Shown in pieces: positions 11,370 through 32,109 of a stretch of 64,000 nt of DNA (the first letter of the stretch is position 1; each line of letters begins with the position of its first letter). The stretch is taken from the NCBI GenBank assembly GCA_034190875.2, contig CM067343.1:26283843-26347842 (forward strand), read 5' to 3'. Below the pieces are notes generated by a model, which ran no database searches, had not been told where the DNA came from, and saw only the letters and a list, made by a program, of their open reading frames with translations. Origin of the DNA: Urechis unicinctus. Taxonomy: Eukaryota > Annelida > Polychaeta > Xenopneusta > Urechidae. The translations under genes and the position numbers were made by a program.

Positions 11370-11618
11370 CCATACTAGAGGTAAAAGGATAACCTGTAGT
11401 TGATAAACCGAAATTCAACATTGGTGGCAGCGATATCATGCCCAATGATTGCGGCGATGTGTACCACTATTATGGCCATCTATAAAATACCGCACAGAAG
11501 AAATCAAAGGCTCGGTACATCAGATGACATTAATGCGACCAAGATACTGGTTGGTGCAGGAGACAAGGATATAACTGGTCAAAGCAACAGCAAACGCCTT
11601 TAGACGCCCGTTTTATAT
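11370..11618 (+). pseudogene. Capsid-protein-like relic 1, left part (Polinton/Maverick type)
   Basis: The segment encodes, in changing frames, pieces similar to the larger relics at 29.2 and 33.4 kb, such as ATKILVGAGDKDITG. By family resemblance these are fragments of a double-jelly-roll major capsid protein of Polinton/Maverick-like elements. Frameshifts and stops interrupt it and the gene is dead. It is cut at TTTTATAT (11611-11618) by an insertion and resumes at 12448. Confidence 0.5.
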
Positions 11619-12447
11619 AGCCCAAAAGACCAACGTCAGGTTCTATTTATCACCTTGTCGGTCCAATAGTTTAAGCTAAATTTTTTGGTCGATGCATTCG
11701 ATCAACCCAGAACTCACCACTTTTTTCACGAAATATGCATGTTCTGACGAGTTTCGGGCGATCAGTGTCGAAAGTTATTATCTAATTCGGTTCAAGATAA
11801 TGTTTCATATTCCTATCGTCTGCGGAAAACTATATTTTCGATAACATTCCAAGTTTACCGGTGATATTTTCTTCGGAAATACAAGCGCGGAGGACGATAT
11901 CCCAGACAGCCCCAGAAAATTCCGATGTAAATAAGGCGGTGAGAACATAGGCAAAAATTATAGCTGATAATTCCTGTCGCCTTTTCCCCAGGTTTTCGTT
12001 GCTTTCTTCGTGATTCGGTGTGATAGTTGTGCGACAGTGAATGTTAGTGGCCTTTTCTACATGTTAGACAAGGTCATTTTAGCTTTTAGCTTCGTGCCAC
12101 AAATAGTCCCTGTGAACCCGCGTCTTGTGAGCTGTCTCGCCTATGTTCCAATTGGTGTATCCTCCCGCTGGTCAGTTTCCGCCGCCTCGCCGCCATGTTG
12201 CCAAGTCGGGCTCAGATATTACCGTTTGGTGTGTTTTAGGCCAAAATACTTATTCACAGGATACTGTTGTTGCTGAAATTCAGCTTCTCGTCCTTTAAAT
12301 GTTTGGTGAGTTGATTTTATTAGCTAAAACTAGGTAAAACAGCGTAACTCTTGATGATTCCGTTGACTTATGCCGGGAATATGCGTTGGACGCCAGAACT
12401 AAGAGGGAGTGCATGCATCACTCCCGTACTTAGTTCGAAAGAGCTAG
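11619..12447. mobile_element. 829-bp insertion with 8-bp target duplication in capsid relic 1
   Basis: The segment is flanked by direct copies of TTTTATAT (11611-11618 and 12448-12455). Removing it and one copy restores the sequence found uninterrupted at 29.4 kb, so the boundaries are precise. I see no clear terminal inverted repeats. Near its right end is a hairpin (12397-12435: GGGAGTG, then CACTCCC, inside AACTAAG and its complement), and the insert ends CTAG. The class is not assigned: an 8-bp target duplication suits hAT or P-type DNA transposons, whereas the hairpin plus CTAG end recalls Helitrons, which make no target duplication. Confidence 0.55.
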
Positions 12448-12720
12448 TTTTATATCCTACTGGACTTTGAACTCCTCGAGGGCTACATGCCCTTCGGCAT
12501 GGGTGTGATTGTCCATTGACTGAAATACGAGCTCACATTCAACGACTACAGTCATGTGCTTCTAGCCACAGGCAACACCAACGCCAGCTACACAATCGAC
12601 GGCATCTCCGCCACAGAAATATTGCATACAATAAGAGTGACACCCTGTCGAACATCAACCTGAACGTACTAGGTAATGCTTCATTTGCCATAAATACAGG
12701 TGTATGAAGCAGTCTTGTCA
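12448..12720 (+). pseudogene. Capsid-protein-like relic 1, right part
   Basis: Continuation of the interrupted relic: blocks around LDFELLEGYMPF and NASYTIDGISATEIL correspond to those at 29.4-29.6 kb and 33.9-34.0 kb. Internal stops and frame changes show that it is not functional. The DNA to 12960 may belong to the same relic, but I cannot identify it. Confidence 0.5.
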
Positions 12721-12959
12721 ACGCCCTTGCCTACTCTGTCACCAACCTTTTATTCTTGTAGTTCTGAATCACCCCACTGGAAACGGCATAAAGTCGCTAT
12801 TGAGCAGCATCAGTCTGGGCATGCAAAATGGGCTACGAAACACAATTGAGAAGCTAGACCTCATCAACGAGGAGCTCCGCTGCCAGGTACAAAGCAAACC
12901 TTCCAGGATGTCAACAACGCTATGCATGAGTACTACCTAGTTGCAGGTCAGCCCTATGG

Positions 12960-15140
12960 TCTCCTAGACCAAGCTTCCAGACTACGTGCCCCAAGATGAC
13001 TATAAGGGGCGGGAGGTGACATTCATTATGTCTAGATATGGCTGCCTCCAGGCTCGCTTACTAGTGGACTTCCATTCATGACTTGCATATCATTTGAAGG
13101 CTTGTGCTCGAATATAGCAATGGGTCACACGACCACGTCATGCAAACAATCTACTGTCATGCAAACAATCTACTGTAGCTCCCTAATGGTATTGGAAGGG
13201 CATTACAGCTATCATGTGGCCTTCAGAAGCCGCAGCGGTTTATGAGGAAGTTGCTGGTGATTGGCTTGCAATGCAAGCCGTTTGGCCAATGATCTACCTG
13301 CCAATCAGAAACACATTCCTCGGCCTAAATCTAACTTGTCATGGTCTTATGATGTCGATCCTTTTTTTTCATCACATCGAGATACGCTGGTCTTACAAGC
13401 ATGTCCTCACAGTAGCAGGCATGGCCTCACACCATAGAGCTACAAAGCCGTTGACAACGACAGAGGCTAAAGGAGTTGGCTTAAACCTTTATGTATAAGA
13501 AGACCTTCATGGATAGAATGCAAGCAGCTGTAAATGCAAATGCTCTTCCAGTCTCGACTACTTGAAAGAACCAGAGCATGCGCCCAGAAAATTTCTGCCA
13601 ACGAACTATCTGCATGGGTATTAAACGCCTCTACAAATCTGACACAGGTGCGCTTTTCGATATACTCGATGGCATCCACCAGGTTAGTCTTATGAACACT
13701 ACCAACTTTTTGCGTAAATATTTATTGGAAGATATCTTTGTCCAAAAGAATAAAGCGATTGCATGCTGAAATTGGACAGATGGACAGAGCTCTCATTTGA
13801 AGTGGTGACTGAAGTTTTAGTGTGCTTGTTGTTAATCTCCTATTTTATGCTGACGATCTGTTTTCGTTCGTAGTAGAAGTAATCAATTAAGACTGATATT
13901 TATTGTGCTTTACAGCGTTGTATGAACCCTTCTTGGGGACTGCATCCACTGAAAATTTAAATTATGTCCTTGCAATGGGAGAACAGAGTGAAAATAGGTT
14001 TAGTATACAAATTAAAGAATTAACGAATACGATCTGAATATTTCCAACATGTGGCGGCGCTTATTTGTTTGTTCCGCCCCTGCCACCGCCCCCCCCCCCC
14101 CCCTCCCCACCCGCATCGGTTTTAAACATCACTATGATCCTCAAAAACGACTCATCAAGATCATGACGCCCAGAGATTCATAACGCTCGTAAAAGTTACA
14201 GCCCACTGAGCGGAACATTTCACGTGCGACACGCGTCACAACATTGAATTAAGTAAAAGCGTATGTTTTCTTTGTTCATTGCGAGCTTAGAAGATTAGAC
14301 GGACGTTCAATGGAAAACTACTGAAGAACGGGTCCCGGGGCAAAGGCGTTAGCTAAGCCGACACAACAAGCCCTGATTTGGTATCAGGAACCCCACGCAG
14401 AGTTGTTTTATATGTATTTGAAAAGAACCTTATTGTATATCAAGAGTTTCCCAAAAACACTTCACGAAAAATCAGTACCATTCACAAGCTATCATATTGA
14501 AATTTTACAGGCTAGTTATAGAGTGGTTATTGTGGGAAAGGTGAAGTGGTTCAGCAAAAGCATGACGTACTGCCTAACGCCCAGCTTAATCATGTTTGAT
14601 CTCATATGAAAGGTTTGTGAAAGGAACACACATGCTCATTTCAGAATTGATTTTATATAAAATTGACATGGGTTGGGACTTATGACTACTGCACTGGCAT
14701 ATTAATAGAATGCAAATCGCTATTTTTTAACCTCACATTAAAAGCTTGGCGTTTGAATTACATCGTGTAAGTAGTTTGCCATTGGTTTATGTAAATAAAA
14801 GCAATCATTTTTCCAGTCAGATATACTTCATCTCTGATTTATAAGTGCTATGTGCGCAGGGCTGATGTTAAACACTCAGTAGAATATCAAGTTCTTAGAC
14901 CGTAACGTTTAGGTTAAGAGCAGAATACGAACACGTATCGTCACCAAATAGCTCCGACTGGAGAATATAGATATAATACATATCTCTGTAACAAATTTAT
15001 ACATATCCATTAGTGTAGTAAATGTATTATAAAGTTGAGCTTCTTAATAAGCTACTGTGTGCAAACCATAATCTTACGATTATGTTTTGATGTGCGCACT
15101 TGCTGCCTTAATGATTGGCGCCCTCTGGTGGTCTTCTTTG
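12960..15140. other. Spacer with dispersed repeats and a poly-C run
   Basis: No gene is supported. 13785-13920 resembles 31840-31960 (a block around AGTGTGCTTGTTGT). 14110-14250 resembles 32685-32790 (a block around GATTCATAACGCTCGTA), so the same repeat borders both capsid-relic clusters. 14089-14103 is a cytosine run. A short duplication, CATGCAAACAATCTACTGT, lies at about 13139-13175. Confidence 0.4.
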
Positions 15141-15141
15141 T

Positions 15142-23445
<8,304 letters not shown>

Positions 23446-23485
23446 GGTGCCTTCAAATGAGTTTACTTAAGTCGTGGCAACCCCC

Positions 23486-23500
23486 ACACGACAATATTCC
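23486..23500 (-). promoter_or_regulatory. Conserved upstream element of gene B
   Basis: On the minus strand it reads GGAATATTGTCGTGT, 40 nt before the start codon. It is the counterpart of the element at 7511-7525 in gene A, with a changed last part. Confidence 0.45.
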
Positions 23501-23649
23501 TTTGACACCCTCGTTCTGCTTCAACACGAGAGATCTTATATTCCTCTATAATGTTTTGAGTGGTACTGCTATCTAGACACGCAAAAAATAGCGACCCATC
23601 CGTTGTGACTCATGCATACAAAGTACACATACCAGCGACTTGTGTGCGA

Positions 23650-24690
23650 CTTTAACAGAATGCAAATTATAATTCACGTCCATGGAATGTTTGTCAATTG
23701 TTGAACCAACGATACCGTTTGGGCTAGGTTTTTTTCTTTGAGAGTGGGCTACTTTATAAGGAACCCGAATAATATCGACCGGTGTGACTCATGTATAAAA
23801 GTAAATAAATTTGGTATGTTAGCGTCCCTTATATAGAATACTTACTAGAACCACATGACACTCAAATTTTATCGATTTTTAAACCGACACTAGTGAAACC
23901 ATGACCTGACCAAGTAATGTGACAATAACCACCAAGCAGAAGATATCACCAAGTAAGAACCAGTTGAAACGTCAGCGGGGTCAAGAAGTGACATAATGCT
24001 GATAACATGAAACTTGTATGCACTGTACTGAGACATGCGCCTAATTTTGCTGTTGAATATATGGCAACAAATGAATGATTTTTGTAAATAAGACCAAAGG
24101 CTGTTAACATCGTCCCTCGTTAATAAAGTGACCAGGCATGGCTGTCCCAATGCAGTTGCTGAGTGTCAAAAGCACATTATGCCACAACCTTGTCTATTAT
24201 CATAACGTGCCCTTCTCAATCATGCCCACGAGTGACCTACGTGTCACCTGCCAGCCCCCACCCACTCTCCTCAATCATACTCCATATCTAATGGCCATGC
24301 CGATCGTCTCACTAGGATACTGCAAATCTCATGAGAATTGTGTTAGCGTGCCTGAGTCGTTGAGGGAATCCCTCAAGTCTTTAAAATCAGTTTTACCCTG
24401 GCCTCCGAGCTTAACACTCCTCTCTCCATCTTTTAGGCAAAGCTCCTCCTTAAATTCTTAAGTAACAGTTATTAATAAAGTTTTGTCAAAACCCTACGCC
24501 TGACGTTCGTGTTCCTTCATTAACAACCTCAAGCGCGTGTTGCACATCACTACCCCACAGATTGCGATACGACATCTGGTGGATAATCCACTTTATTCCG
24601 GCTACCAATTGTAAGTACTGGTTTTTTTAATAGGTTCCATATTCCAGAGTTTTCCCCGGGTTAGTTTAAATTGATTTGTCATTGGAAATG
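23650..24690. repeat. Gene B upstream duplicated region
   Basis: Matches gene A upstream (7.7-8.03 kb, same strand) and gene D upstream (54.1-55.1 kb, inverted). The 24130-24560 part, with ACGTGCCCTTCTCA and CACGAGTGACCTACGT, is shared only with D, in inverted form. No gene is seen. Confidence 0.55.
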
Positions 24691-26160
24691 GAATATATGC
24701 AAAATCAATGTGAGGTTCTTGCTCACAGGATGAATATAGAATTAGATCGGTTGAATGTAGTTGTGAGTCAATATGAACGCGTGAGGGAAGATTAGTAGTT
24801 GGCACAGGAGAGGTTTGAAAGAGCGAGTTTGCGTGTGGTGTTAGCCGGACTGACTACGAAATTTGTCATGTGCAGTATGAGAAGTCATGTGATGAATGTT
24901 TTTGTGAATGCTGTGTTAAAAATGCATGAATTGTATGTGGATTCAGTTTAGTAGTAAATGGAGTCTAGTGGCGCAGTGGTCAGACTGTGTGATACTTAAA
25001 GTCAACTTTTGAATCAATGTGAATTTAGCAGAGCTTAAAGATCAAGAAACGCATGTCATGAGAATCAAAGCGCAATCAGCCACACTAGTCGAACATAAAG
25101 ATCGAGAAACGATTGAAAAAACCCACCTGATTCTACAATTCCCCCTGATGCTGCAACATCCCTCGGAACGCTCACTGCCCATATACCGTCTTCCCCCAAA
25201 TCACTACCAGCTTCTAGTCCTACCATTTGGCCAACTTCATTCCCACTTTCCCATCAAGCCCTGCTTTGCAGCAAACCTCTGTTAACCCATCACCATCTCC
25301 TCCTGGCTCTGATTCAAAGCTGACTTCTACCTTCTGTACAGACATCACCAACGCCTCCCAATTGGGATCCTTCATTACAATATGTCCCGGCATTACCAAC
25401 CCCTAAACGATCATGACTTGTTTTCCATCAGCCAAGGCTTGATAGCTTAGATACAATTAAATCGACCATCATGACTTGTTCATGCACAGATTGCGATACG
25501 ACACAGTGCGCATTGTGTCGCCTTCTTTCTGGTAATGCTTGTAAATGCCTGCGGGGAAGCTGGCTTATAAAGACACTGACACTTATCTTTCACTCCCAGC
25601 TGCTAACAAGTCTCAGTCCATTGTCGACAGCACAGCAATGGCAAGTTGCAGTGTTGGTCGCAAAGACGCAATAAACGCGATCGAAGTCGGCCATGTCTCA
25701 AGCGCCCGTTTAACTTGACCCTGGCAGCTGCTGGTTGGAAGGCTGTTACCTGACCATTTACAGGCACAGTTTCCGCACCACGAATTGTTGTAATAGGGAA
25801 TTAATCCTTATGAATCAATGACTACTGTTGCTTGGTTCTCGACCTCCGATTTTGCCTTTACAAGTTTAAATTGACTCATTATGGCTGTGTGTCATTTAAA
25901 TTTAATTGCCTCATAATTGCGTGTTATACTTCTCGCCCCCTAATGGTCGATGCATACAATCCTGTATCATGTATATAGTGCGTTTCACCCCAATCACACA
26001 CGTTGTCAATCGAATGATCCGATACCTCATTGATCTGTCAAACTTTCACAATACGTTTTCTATGGATAGTGAATATGGAATTGAGCTGTCAACATTGACA
26101 TCCGAAATATTTAATTCCCCTTTAAGTAAATCTGTGTGATTTAGGTTAATTAACGTGAAG
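24690..26160. other. Segment unique to the B side of the inverted repeat
   Basis: About 1.4 kb present on the gene B side but absent from the inverted copy near gene D, so either inserted here or lost there. It contains a short repeat (25470-25545: GCGATACGACACAGTGCGCA) that recurs at 27240-27290. An 88-codon open frame at 25019-25285 shows no domain that I recognise. No gene is supported. Confidence 0.35.
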
Positions 26161-26177
26161 CTTTAATGTTGACCATA

Positions 26178-26616
26178 TTCAAGGATAACCTATTTAACGA
26201 TTAGTAAGTATCATAACCAATATTTCAGGTAGCATTGTAGCCCACATGATCTTGTCCCTGACATAAGGATGAATGGCATACTGAGTGTTATAATAAGTTA
26301 AGTACCCATTCTGTCCAAGATCACAGCTGTGCTGTGGGTAAAACTGGTGTAGCCAATCAGAGACACCCTCCCAGAATTACGGAGTGCGCCAAGATATTCA
26401 AGGATAACCTATTTAACGATCAGTAAGTATCATTACCAATATTTCAGGTAGCATTGTAGCCCACATGATCTTGTCCACTGACATAAGGATGAATAGCATA
26501 CTGAGTATTATAATAAGTTAGGTACCCATTCTGTCCAAGATCACAGCTGTGCTGTCGGTAAAACTGGTGTAGCCAATCAGAGACACCCTCCCAGAATTAC
26601 AGGCGTGCGCCAAGAG
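26178..26616. repeat. Tandem duplication, 2 x 219 bp
   Basis: Two nearly identical copies, each starting TTCAAGGATAACCTATTTAA and ending near CCTCCCAGAATTAC. A single inverted copy lies near gene D (about 53765-53980), so the doubling happened on this side after the inverted duplication. Confidence 0.8.
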
Positions 26617-27224
26617 GCGACGTAGGGATATAGGAACTGTCTTGTATAAACATGTGCAAAACCTACTTCTATCTAGGACCAGCAGTTAATCATCAGGAAC
26701 GCGCTAGGTCAATGGCTCAAGATGATGTTCCAGAGGGCCGACAGTTCACGCCACATGGTTGTCTTACTAGATAGACAAATAAGGGAATGCCGTGTCGATA
26801 TAACGTCGTGTTCTGCTTCGATTATGGATACTAAGCATCAGCAGTCATGTGTACTCTGTGTAATCGTTATAATTATTTTTTAATGGCTCGGTGTGGTAGT
26901 CATGCCGTGACATATTATCAGCATCTAATGCACATATTTGTTTTCGGTAGTGTTTTTAGAAAGATCACTTTTTAGCCACAACAGGGGTTGATGCGCGACA
27001 CCTGACATGATCAACCAGCCGAGGATCTTCAAGTATTTCGTCGCCACCTGGATCGAATGGACCCACCAATTAAGAAGGCTCGGGTTAATGACTATTCTAA
27101 TTCTGCTGATGTTTCATTCAAATTAGGTACTATTCACATAAATTGTGAGTCAATGGATAAAATCGTTTGAATTTGTTTAAACGACCATGACTTGTTTTCC
27201 ATCATTTTGCTAGCTTATATAAAA

Positions 27225-27605
27225 TCGACCATCATGACTTGCTCAGGCACAAATTGCGTTACGACACAGTGCGCATTGTGCCGCCTTCTTTCTGGCAATG
27301 ATTCACACAAAACAACATCTGTTGTTGCCGTCAATGTTGTCAACTGCTTCTAACATCTTCTCCTAGACCTTATATTTGATGACAACATGTTATTGTCCAT
27401 AGCAATCGACTCGGAAAGACGGAAATTTACCTTCTGAATAGCATGTTGACGTAGTTTACCTTGCTTCTTGTTAGCCCATTGTTACTTCTTTCATAGTAGC
27501 ATAAAACAAGTTGCAAGCTACCATCAACTTATGCAGCTTTCCATGTAGGCTGAGACATAATCACAACGTGAAATTATGTTGTTTGCAACCGTTCCCATTA
27601 CAGAG
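27225..27605. repeat. Dispersed repeat, copy near gene B
   Basis: Contains GCGCATTGTGCCGCCTTCTT, CTTTCATAGTAGCATAAAAC and CCATCAACTTATGCAGCTTT. The same blocks occur at 8050-8335 and, inverted, at 52770-53030. No coding potential is seen. Confidence 0.6.
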
Positions 27606-27834
27606 ATAGTTGAATCAGCTGCCACAGTCATAACAATTCCTCGTCTTTGCTATCGCAGCTTTAAACTGTTTGACAATATTGCCTAGTTGTAATAATGGTA
27701 AAATAATGGCCATTATGATAGTATAATTGTCACAACATTGACATTATTGCCATCTTTGTGTCACTGTGTTGTATCCTCACACGATGTTACGCTGACCGTC
27801 TGCTGCTTGCTTCTTCAATCCAGTCTCAGCCACA

Positions 27835-28175
27835 ATGCAAGACCCGTGCCCCTAAGATATTACTTGTTCCTTATCAGTGCAGCACTGATGTTAAATAATG
27901 CATCAATTTAGAGTTTGCAGAGATTCCCTTTGGGAAATGTATTATCTTATGCCATAAGGGACAAAGCTGTTTGTGGTCGAATTCCTTGTTTGGTGATTGT
28001 GAATGTTTGTGTGCCTATGCCAAAATACAAGTCCCATGCCCTTTAGATATTACTTGTCCCTTATCAGTGCATTACTGCTGTTTAATAATGGACCAGACCT
28101 CCCGGAAATGCATTATTTTTTTCCATAAGGGACAAAACTGTTTGTGCTCGAATTCCTTGTTTGGTGATCTTGTAT
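27835..28175. repeat. Degenerate tandem duplication, period about 170-190 bp
   Basis: The blocks AGATATTACTTG...CCTTATCAGTGC and CATAAGGGACAAA...TTCCTTGTTTGGTGAT each occur twice, offset by 190 and 171 bp. No gene is recognised. Confidence 0.6.
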
Positions 28176-28296
28176 AATTTTAATACGTGTGTTTGAAGTT
28201 TTGTCATGTCGTCTTGGGTCAGTGAACGATGTCGTCATCCAATCTTATTTATCTAATAGGGATGAGACGCCATGAAGCCGGGTCAATAATAACAAG

Positions 28297-28615
28297 GTAC
28301 CCATCAAGGGGTACCGTGTCTACTACAACACCTATTTTGATGGTCCAGAAGAGTACACAAGAACTATTACTGTGCCTCCCAACGTTTTATCTGCTGAGAT
28401 AGCACTCTCTCCCTGGGCCATCTATACATCCCATGTGGGTGTAGTAAATGCATTGTGTGTAAGTCATCCTGGCAATTTCACAGTTGGGTGTGGGACGCCT
28501 TCGACGATACCTTTATCCAACCCAGAGGGTGTGTGTACTGAGGATCGTGGCAAAGGCAAAGTAGTCATTACGCGTAAAGTAGAGTTTACATCAGGCTCAC
28601 TAAAAAGAGAAACAT
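28297..28615 (+). pseudogene. Isolated fibronectin III-like exon fragment
   Basis: After a plausible acceptor the frame reads VPIKGYRVYYNTYF, later SPWAIYTSHVGVVNA and then PSTIPLSNPEGVCTED. This resembles the second half of a fibronectin III repeat as found in adhesion proteins; it is not close to the receptor genes here. A possible donor (TGTGTAAGT) lies at about 28455. No flanking exons were found, so it is probably a carried-over or relic exon. The family is not identified. Confidence 0.4.
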
Positions 28616-28699
28616 AAACCATTTATTCAATTCACATATAAACAACTAGTTTGTTAAGTTATCCGTGTTAATTTCATGCCTTATTTCCCCAAACAGTTG

Positions 28700-29135
28700 C
28701 CCCATCTTTATCAAGCACACAACTACAACTCACCTTACAATATCGCTTGTTCCTGCATCTCACCACTACAACTAACCCAACCATGTAACTTGCCCCTATA
28801 ACTAATCCAACCACGTCACCTTCCCCTACAAGTCGCCCAACTTTATATGCTGCCTAAACAATTTGCCCATGATACCTGCCCCTACAACTCACCCTCAAGT
28901 CATTTGCCTTTACAAATCAACCCATAATGTAACTTCCCCTTGCAACTCTTTTTCACTATGTAACTAGCCACTACAGCTAACCCAACCATGTAACTTGCAC
29001 CTACAACTCGGCTCACCAAGTCACTTACCCCTACAACTCCTTCCACCATGTCACTTGCCCTTACAATTCATCCAACAATGTCACATGCCCCTTCAATTCA
29101 CCCCACAAAGTTATTTGCCCCTTTCGTGCCCCAAA
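28700..29135. repeat. Degenerate minisatellite, unit about 28-32 bp
   Basis: Many imperfect units built on CAACCATGTCACTTGCCCC and TACAACTCACCC follow one another. The units differ a lot, which suggests an old array. Confidence 0.6.
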
Positions 29136-29214
29136 CTCCATAAAACTGCTTTAAAGTAAATGTTGTACAAATTTAACTATCAGCATTACTTGTATTTACA
29201 GTCCTTAGCTTAAT

Positions 29215-29730
29215 CCATATCTAAAAAGGATGCGCTGAAGTTGATAAAACCAAAATCAAGATTTCTGGCAACGAGGTCGTGATCACCATAGACAGCGATG
29301 TGTACCACTGTTCACTGTTAAGGTGACCTACACAGAAGAGAGCCAACGCCCAGTACCAGGGCATTGACTCATCAGATGACAGAAATGGCCACCGTTTTTA
29401 TATCCCGCTGGACTTTGGACTCCTCAAGAGCTGCATGCCTTTTCTGCCAGAGCGTGATTGGCGACAGACTGGAATACAAGCTCGCATTCAACGTCTACAG
29501 TCGTGTGATTCAAGCCACAATCGACAACAACGCCATCTACACAATCGATGGCATCACCGCCACAGAAATATTGCATACAATAAGAATGACACACTGTGGT
29601 GCATCAAACGAAACATACAAGCCAATGCTTCATTTGCGAGGGAGACAGAGTCGTTCTTCAACCCGAACATACCAAATGTAGAGGTGACTATTGAGTGTAT
29701 CCCCAGCCAGCTGTATGTTATTAAAAGTAT
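29215..29730 (+). pseudogene. Capsid-protein-like relic 2 (Polinton/Maverick type)
   Basis: Homologous to relics 1 and 3: LDFGLLKSCMPF, YKLAFNVYSRVIQAT and AIYTIDGITATEIL occur in changing frames, followed by a short tail (FFNPNIPNVEVTIE). The middle and C-terminal capsid parts present at 35.3 kb are missing. Frameshifts make it non-functional. It is uninterrupted where relic 1 carries its insertion, which gives the reference for the empty site. Confidence 0.5.
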
Positions 29731-29839
29731 TATTAATCATATTCTCGCTGCAATGCGCCATACGCGTGCGCGTGATCCGGTAATGTGTGAGGGTACTCGA
29801 CGTAGGGAGTGGATTAAAATTAGTTTTTCTCAGTAGCTC

Positions 29840-31840
29840 TGTTCAAATTATGCGTTTCATGGTTGCTGAACTTCGTCATTTTATTCATGTCGTCTTTGAT
29901 GACTTAGCGCAAAAGATAAATACGCAAAAACAAGAAAGTATATAAGACAGAGAAGACCAGACGCACATCAACATGGTCAGTATCACGTGATGCATAACCG
30001 CTTGCTGAGTTACTTACTGGCGTTTTAAGATGGGAGTGCAATCTATGTTGTATCCGTTCGTTCTCATCTCCGCGCTGTATGCTTTGTTTGTAATTGAAAG
30101 AGCGTCATTTGGCTTTATGCGTTACAGAACTGAGAACAAAATAGTCTGTTTCTGCAAGGAGGTAGCTACCGCCGTCAGTGTTTACGCCGATGTAACATAC
30201 CTATATATTGTGTGCTGTTTATTTATCTGGGTGGGAGGGGTGGGGGGGGGGGGGGGTCTGTGTTTAATTGCGATTATAAAAGCTGTTGCTTATATTTGCT
30301 AGCTGCTCCATTCATTGAGATATTTTGTAAATTGTGATCGTTCACGATTGTTTGCAGCAAGAAGTTAACAATTGTCAGACTTGGATTGAGAAATTTTCTT
30401 GACAGCACATGCTAAGATTCTGGCAGTCAGAAATTGGGAGGTGATATAAACGTCTCTGGCTAAAATGAATCTTTGTATATCAGAGGCAGCAAAGGACCAT
30501 TTCATTTTTTCAGCCAAAAGGTATTCTGTGTAGTGGATTATTATAACATGACCTGGGTACGTGTAGTGTTGTACAAATGGCAGGCTTTAAAAAAATGACG
30601 GCTTTATTAGATATCTGATAGGACAGTACAACTATTTTCATCGTGACCTTGGCAGGGGCATGTTTGATATCAACGCCTTTTTTCAATTTTTCAAACCTTA
30701 TCAGTACACTTTGCAATGTCACCAAGGGATGGCTTTTTTAACTACTTAAATGTAGTATAATAACGCTCGAAATAATTGCTTATTCACGTTAACCTTACTA
30801 ATCTGTTGTGTCGAGTTGCGTGATGATGTCTACGAATTGGTGATAATGGATCTTTCTAAACTTGGTCGTGAATTGAGAATGGCAATGAGGGTCAACATTC
30901 TGTAATCGTGCGATACCCCAAAAAAATGGCGAATACCCTATCTGTGCTGCCTTATAATGAACAAAAAAAAAACAAGAAAAGAAAAATGGCGAATGTAAGT
31001 ACACCAAACGTCGGAGTTCAACGTAGGAAACAAAATGCTGGCAAAATACAAGCTGATATGTACAGCACAAGTAGTTAGGTCAAATATCCGTTATAATAAG
31101 ATACCCAACTCGGCAATTCGTCCGGCGAATTTTTCGACACCGTGTAGACAGCGCCCCTACTTGCGTGGAAGCTACTTGACGCACAGGAACAAGCCAACTT
31201 CGTTGTGACTTGCGAATATGTGTGACTGGAAGTCGAGCATTTCTGCGCCTGCATAAACTGTTTAGATTGTGAAAAGAACCGTAGGGATATACGCTTTGTT
31301 CGGTTCCCTAAAGATACGAAAAGATACGCTCGTAACCATTCCCGTTAGAGCCCCTCAACTGGGAACTATGTAAATAGTTTGTTGCTGTAAAGTATATCAT
31401 GGTAAACATCAGGTTACTTCATTCCCCGAGAGAGACAAACTGCAAATTAATATATATTAAGAGAGAAAACGATCATAAGGCATCGTATTTGTGTTGATTG
31501 CTGTTGTATATGTAGATTTCCCTAAAATCTAGTGATGTTTATCTATTTCCTTGAAAACCCTCTATGGCAGATTTACAGTGACTATTCTATCATATTTCCA
31601 TACCAATATATAGGACTATCGCCGTAGATTGTGGTGGGGGATTGAACTTGTTAAACAAAGGTGTCCCTGGATATTTTGTTCGAATATTCGGTTGCATGGT
31701 ACTCAAATCAGATACTTGAGTTCGATGGGCCTGAACTATGTCTGGCTGATTTGGTGAGCTTATGACATAGGGGTGGGATGCATAATGTCAACCTGTTGTC
31801 AATCCGTTCAATGTTTATACGGATGATTTGAGCTCTGATT
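29840..31840. other. Spacer without a supported gene
   Basis: No gene is recognised. 30242-30256 is a guanine run. Around 31255-31345 one frame reads CINCLDCEKNRRD and FVRFPKDTKR, weakly like a THAP zinc finger, but too short and lacking the rest of the motif. A 90-codon frame at 30030-30302 has hydrophobic stretches but no known domain. Confidence 0.35.
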
Positions 31841-31984
31841 TGAAGTGTTTGCTGTAGTTTAAGTGTGCTTGTTGTCAATCTCCTAATGATTGCTGGTGTT
31901 TCATTTGTGTTTGGAGTAAGCAATCAAGACTGAGATAACTAGTGTTCTACATTGTTGCTTGGATAAATTCGAATGAAAGTGTTG

Positions 31985-32109
<125 letters not shown>

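Noticed and set aside
24955..25015. tRNA-like A box (TAGTGGCGCAGTGGTC) suggesting a tRNA or tRNA-derived SINE
   Set aside because: No convincing B box or cloverleaf follows, and no tail repeat is seen.
26160..29135. CRISPR-like array in the repeated stretches
   Set aside because: The repeats are long tandem duplications or degenerate minisatellite units without unique spacers, and the DNA is eukaryotic.
31255..31345. Second THAP-like fragment (FVRFPKDTKR)
   Set aside because: Too short; the Trp and the C-terminal Cys-x2-His are missing and the frame stops at once.
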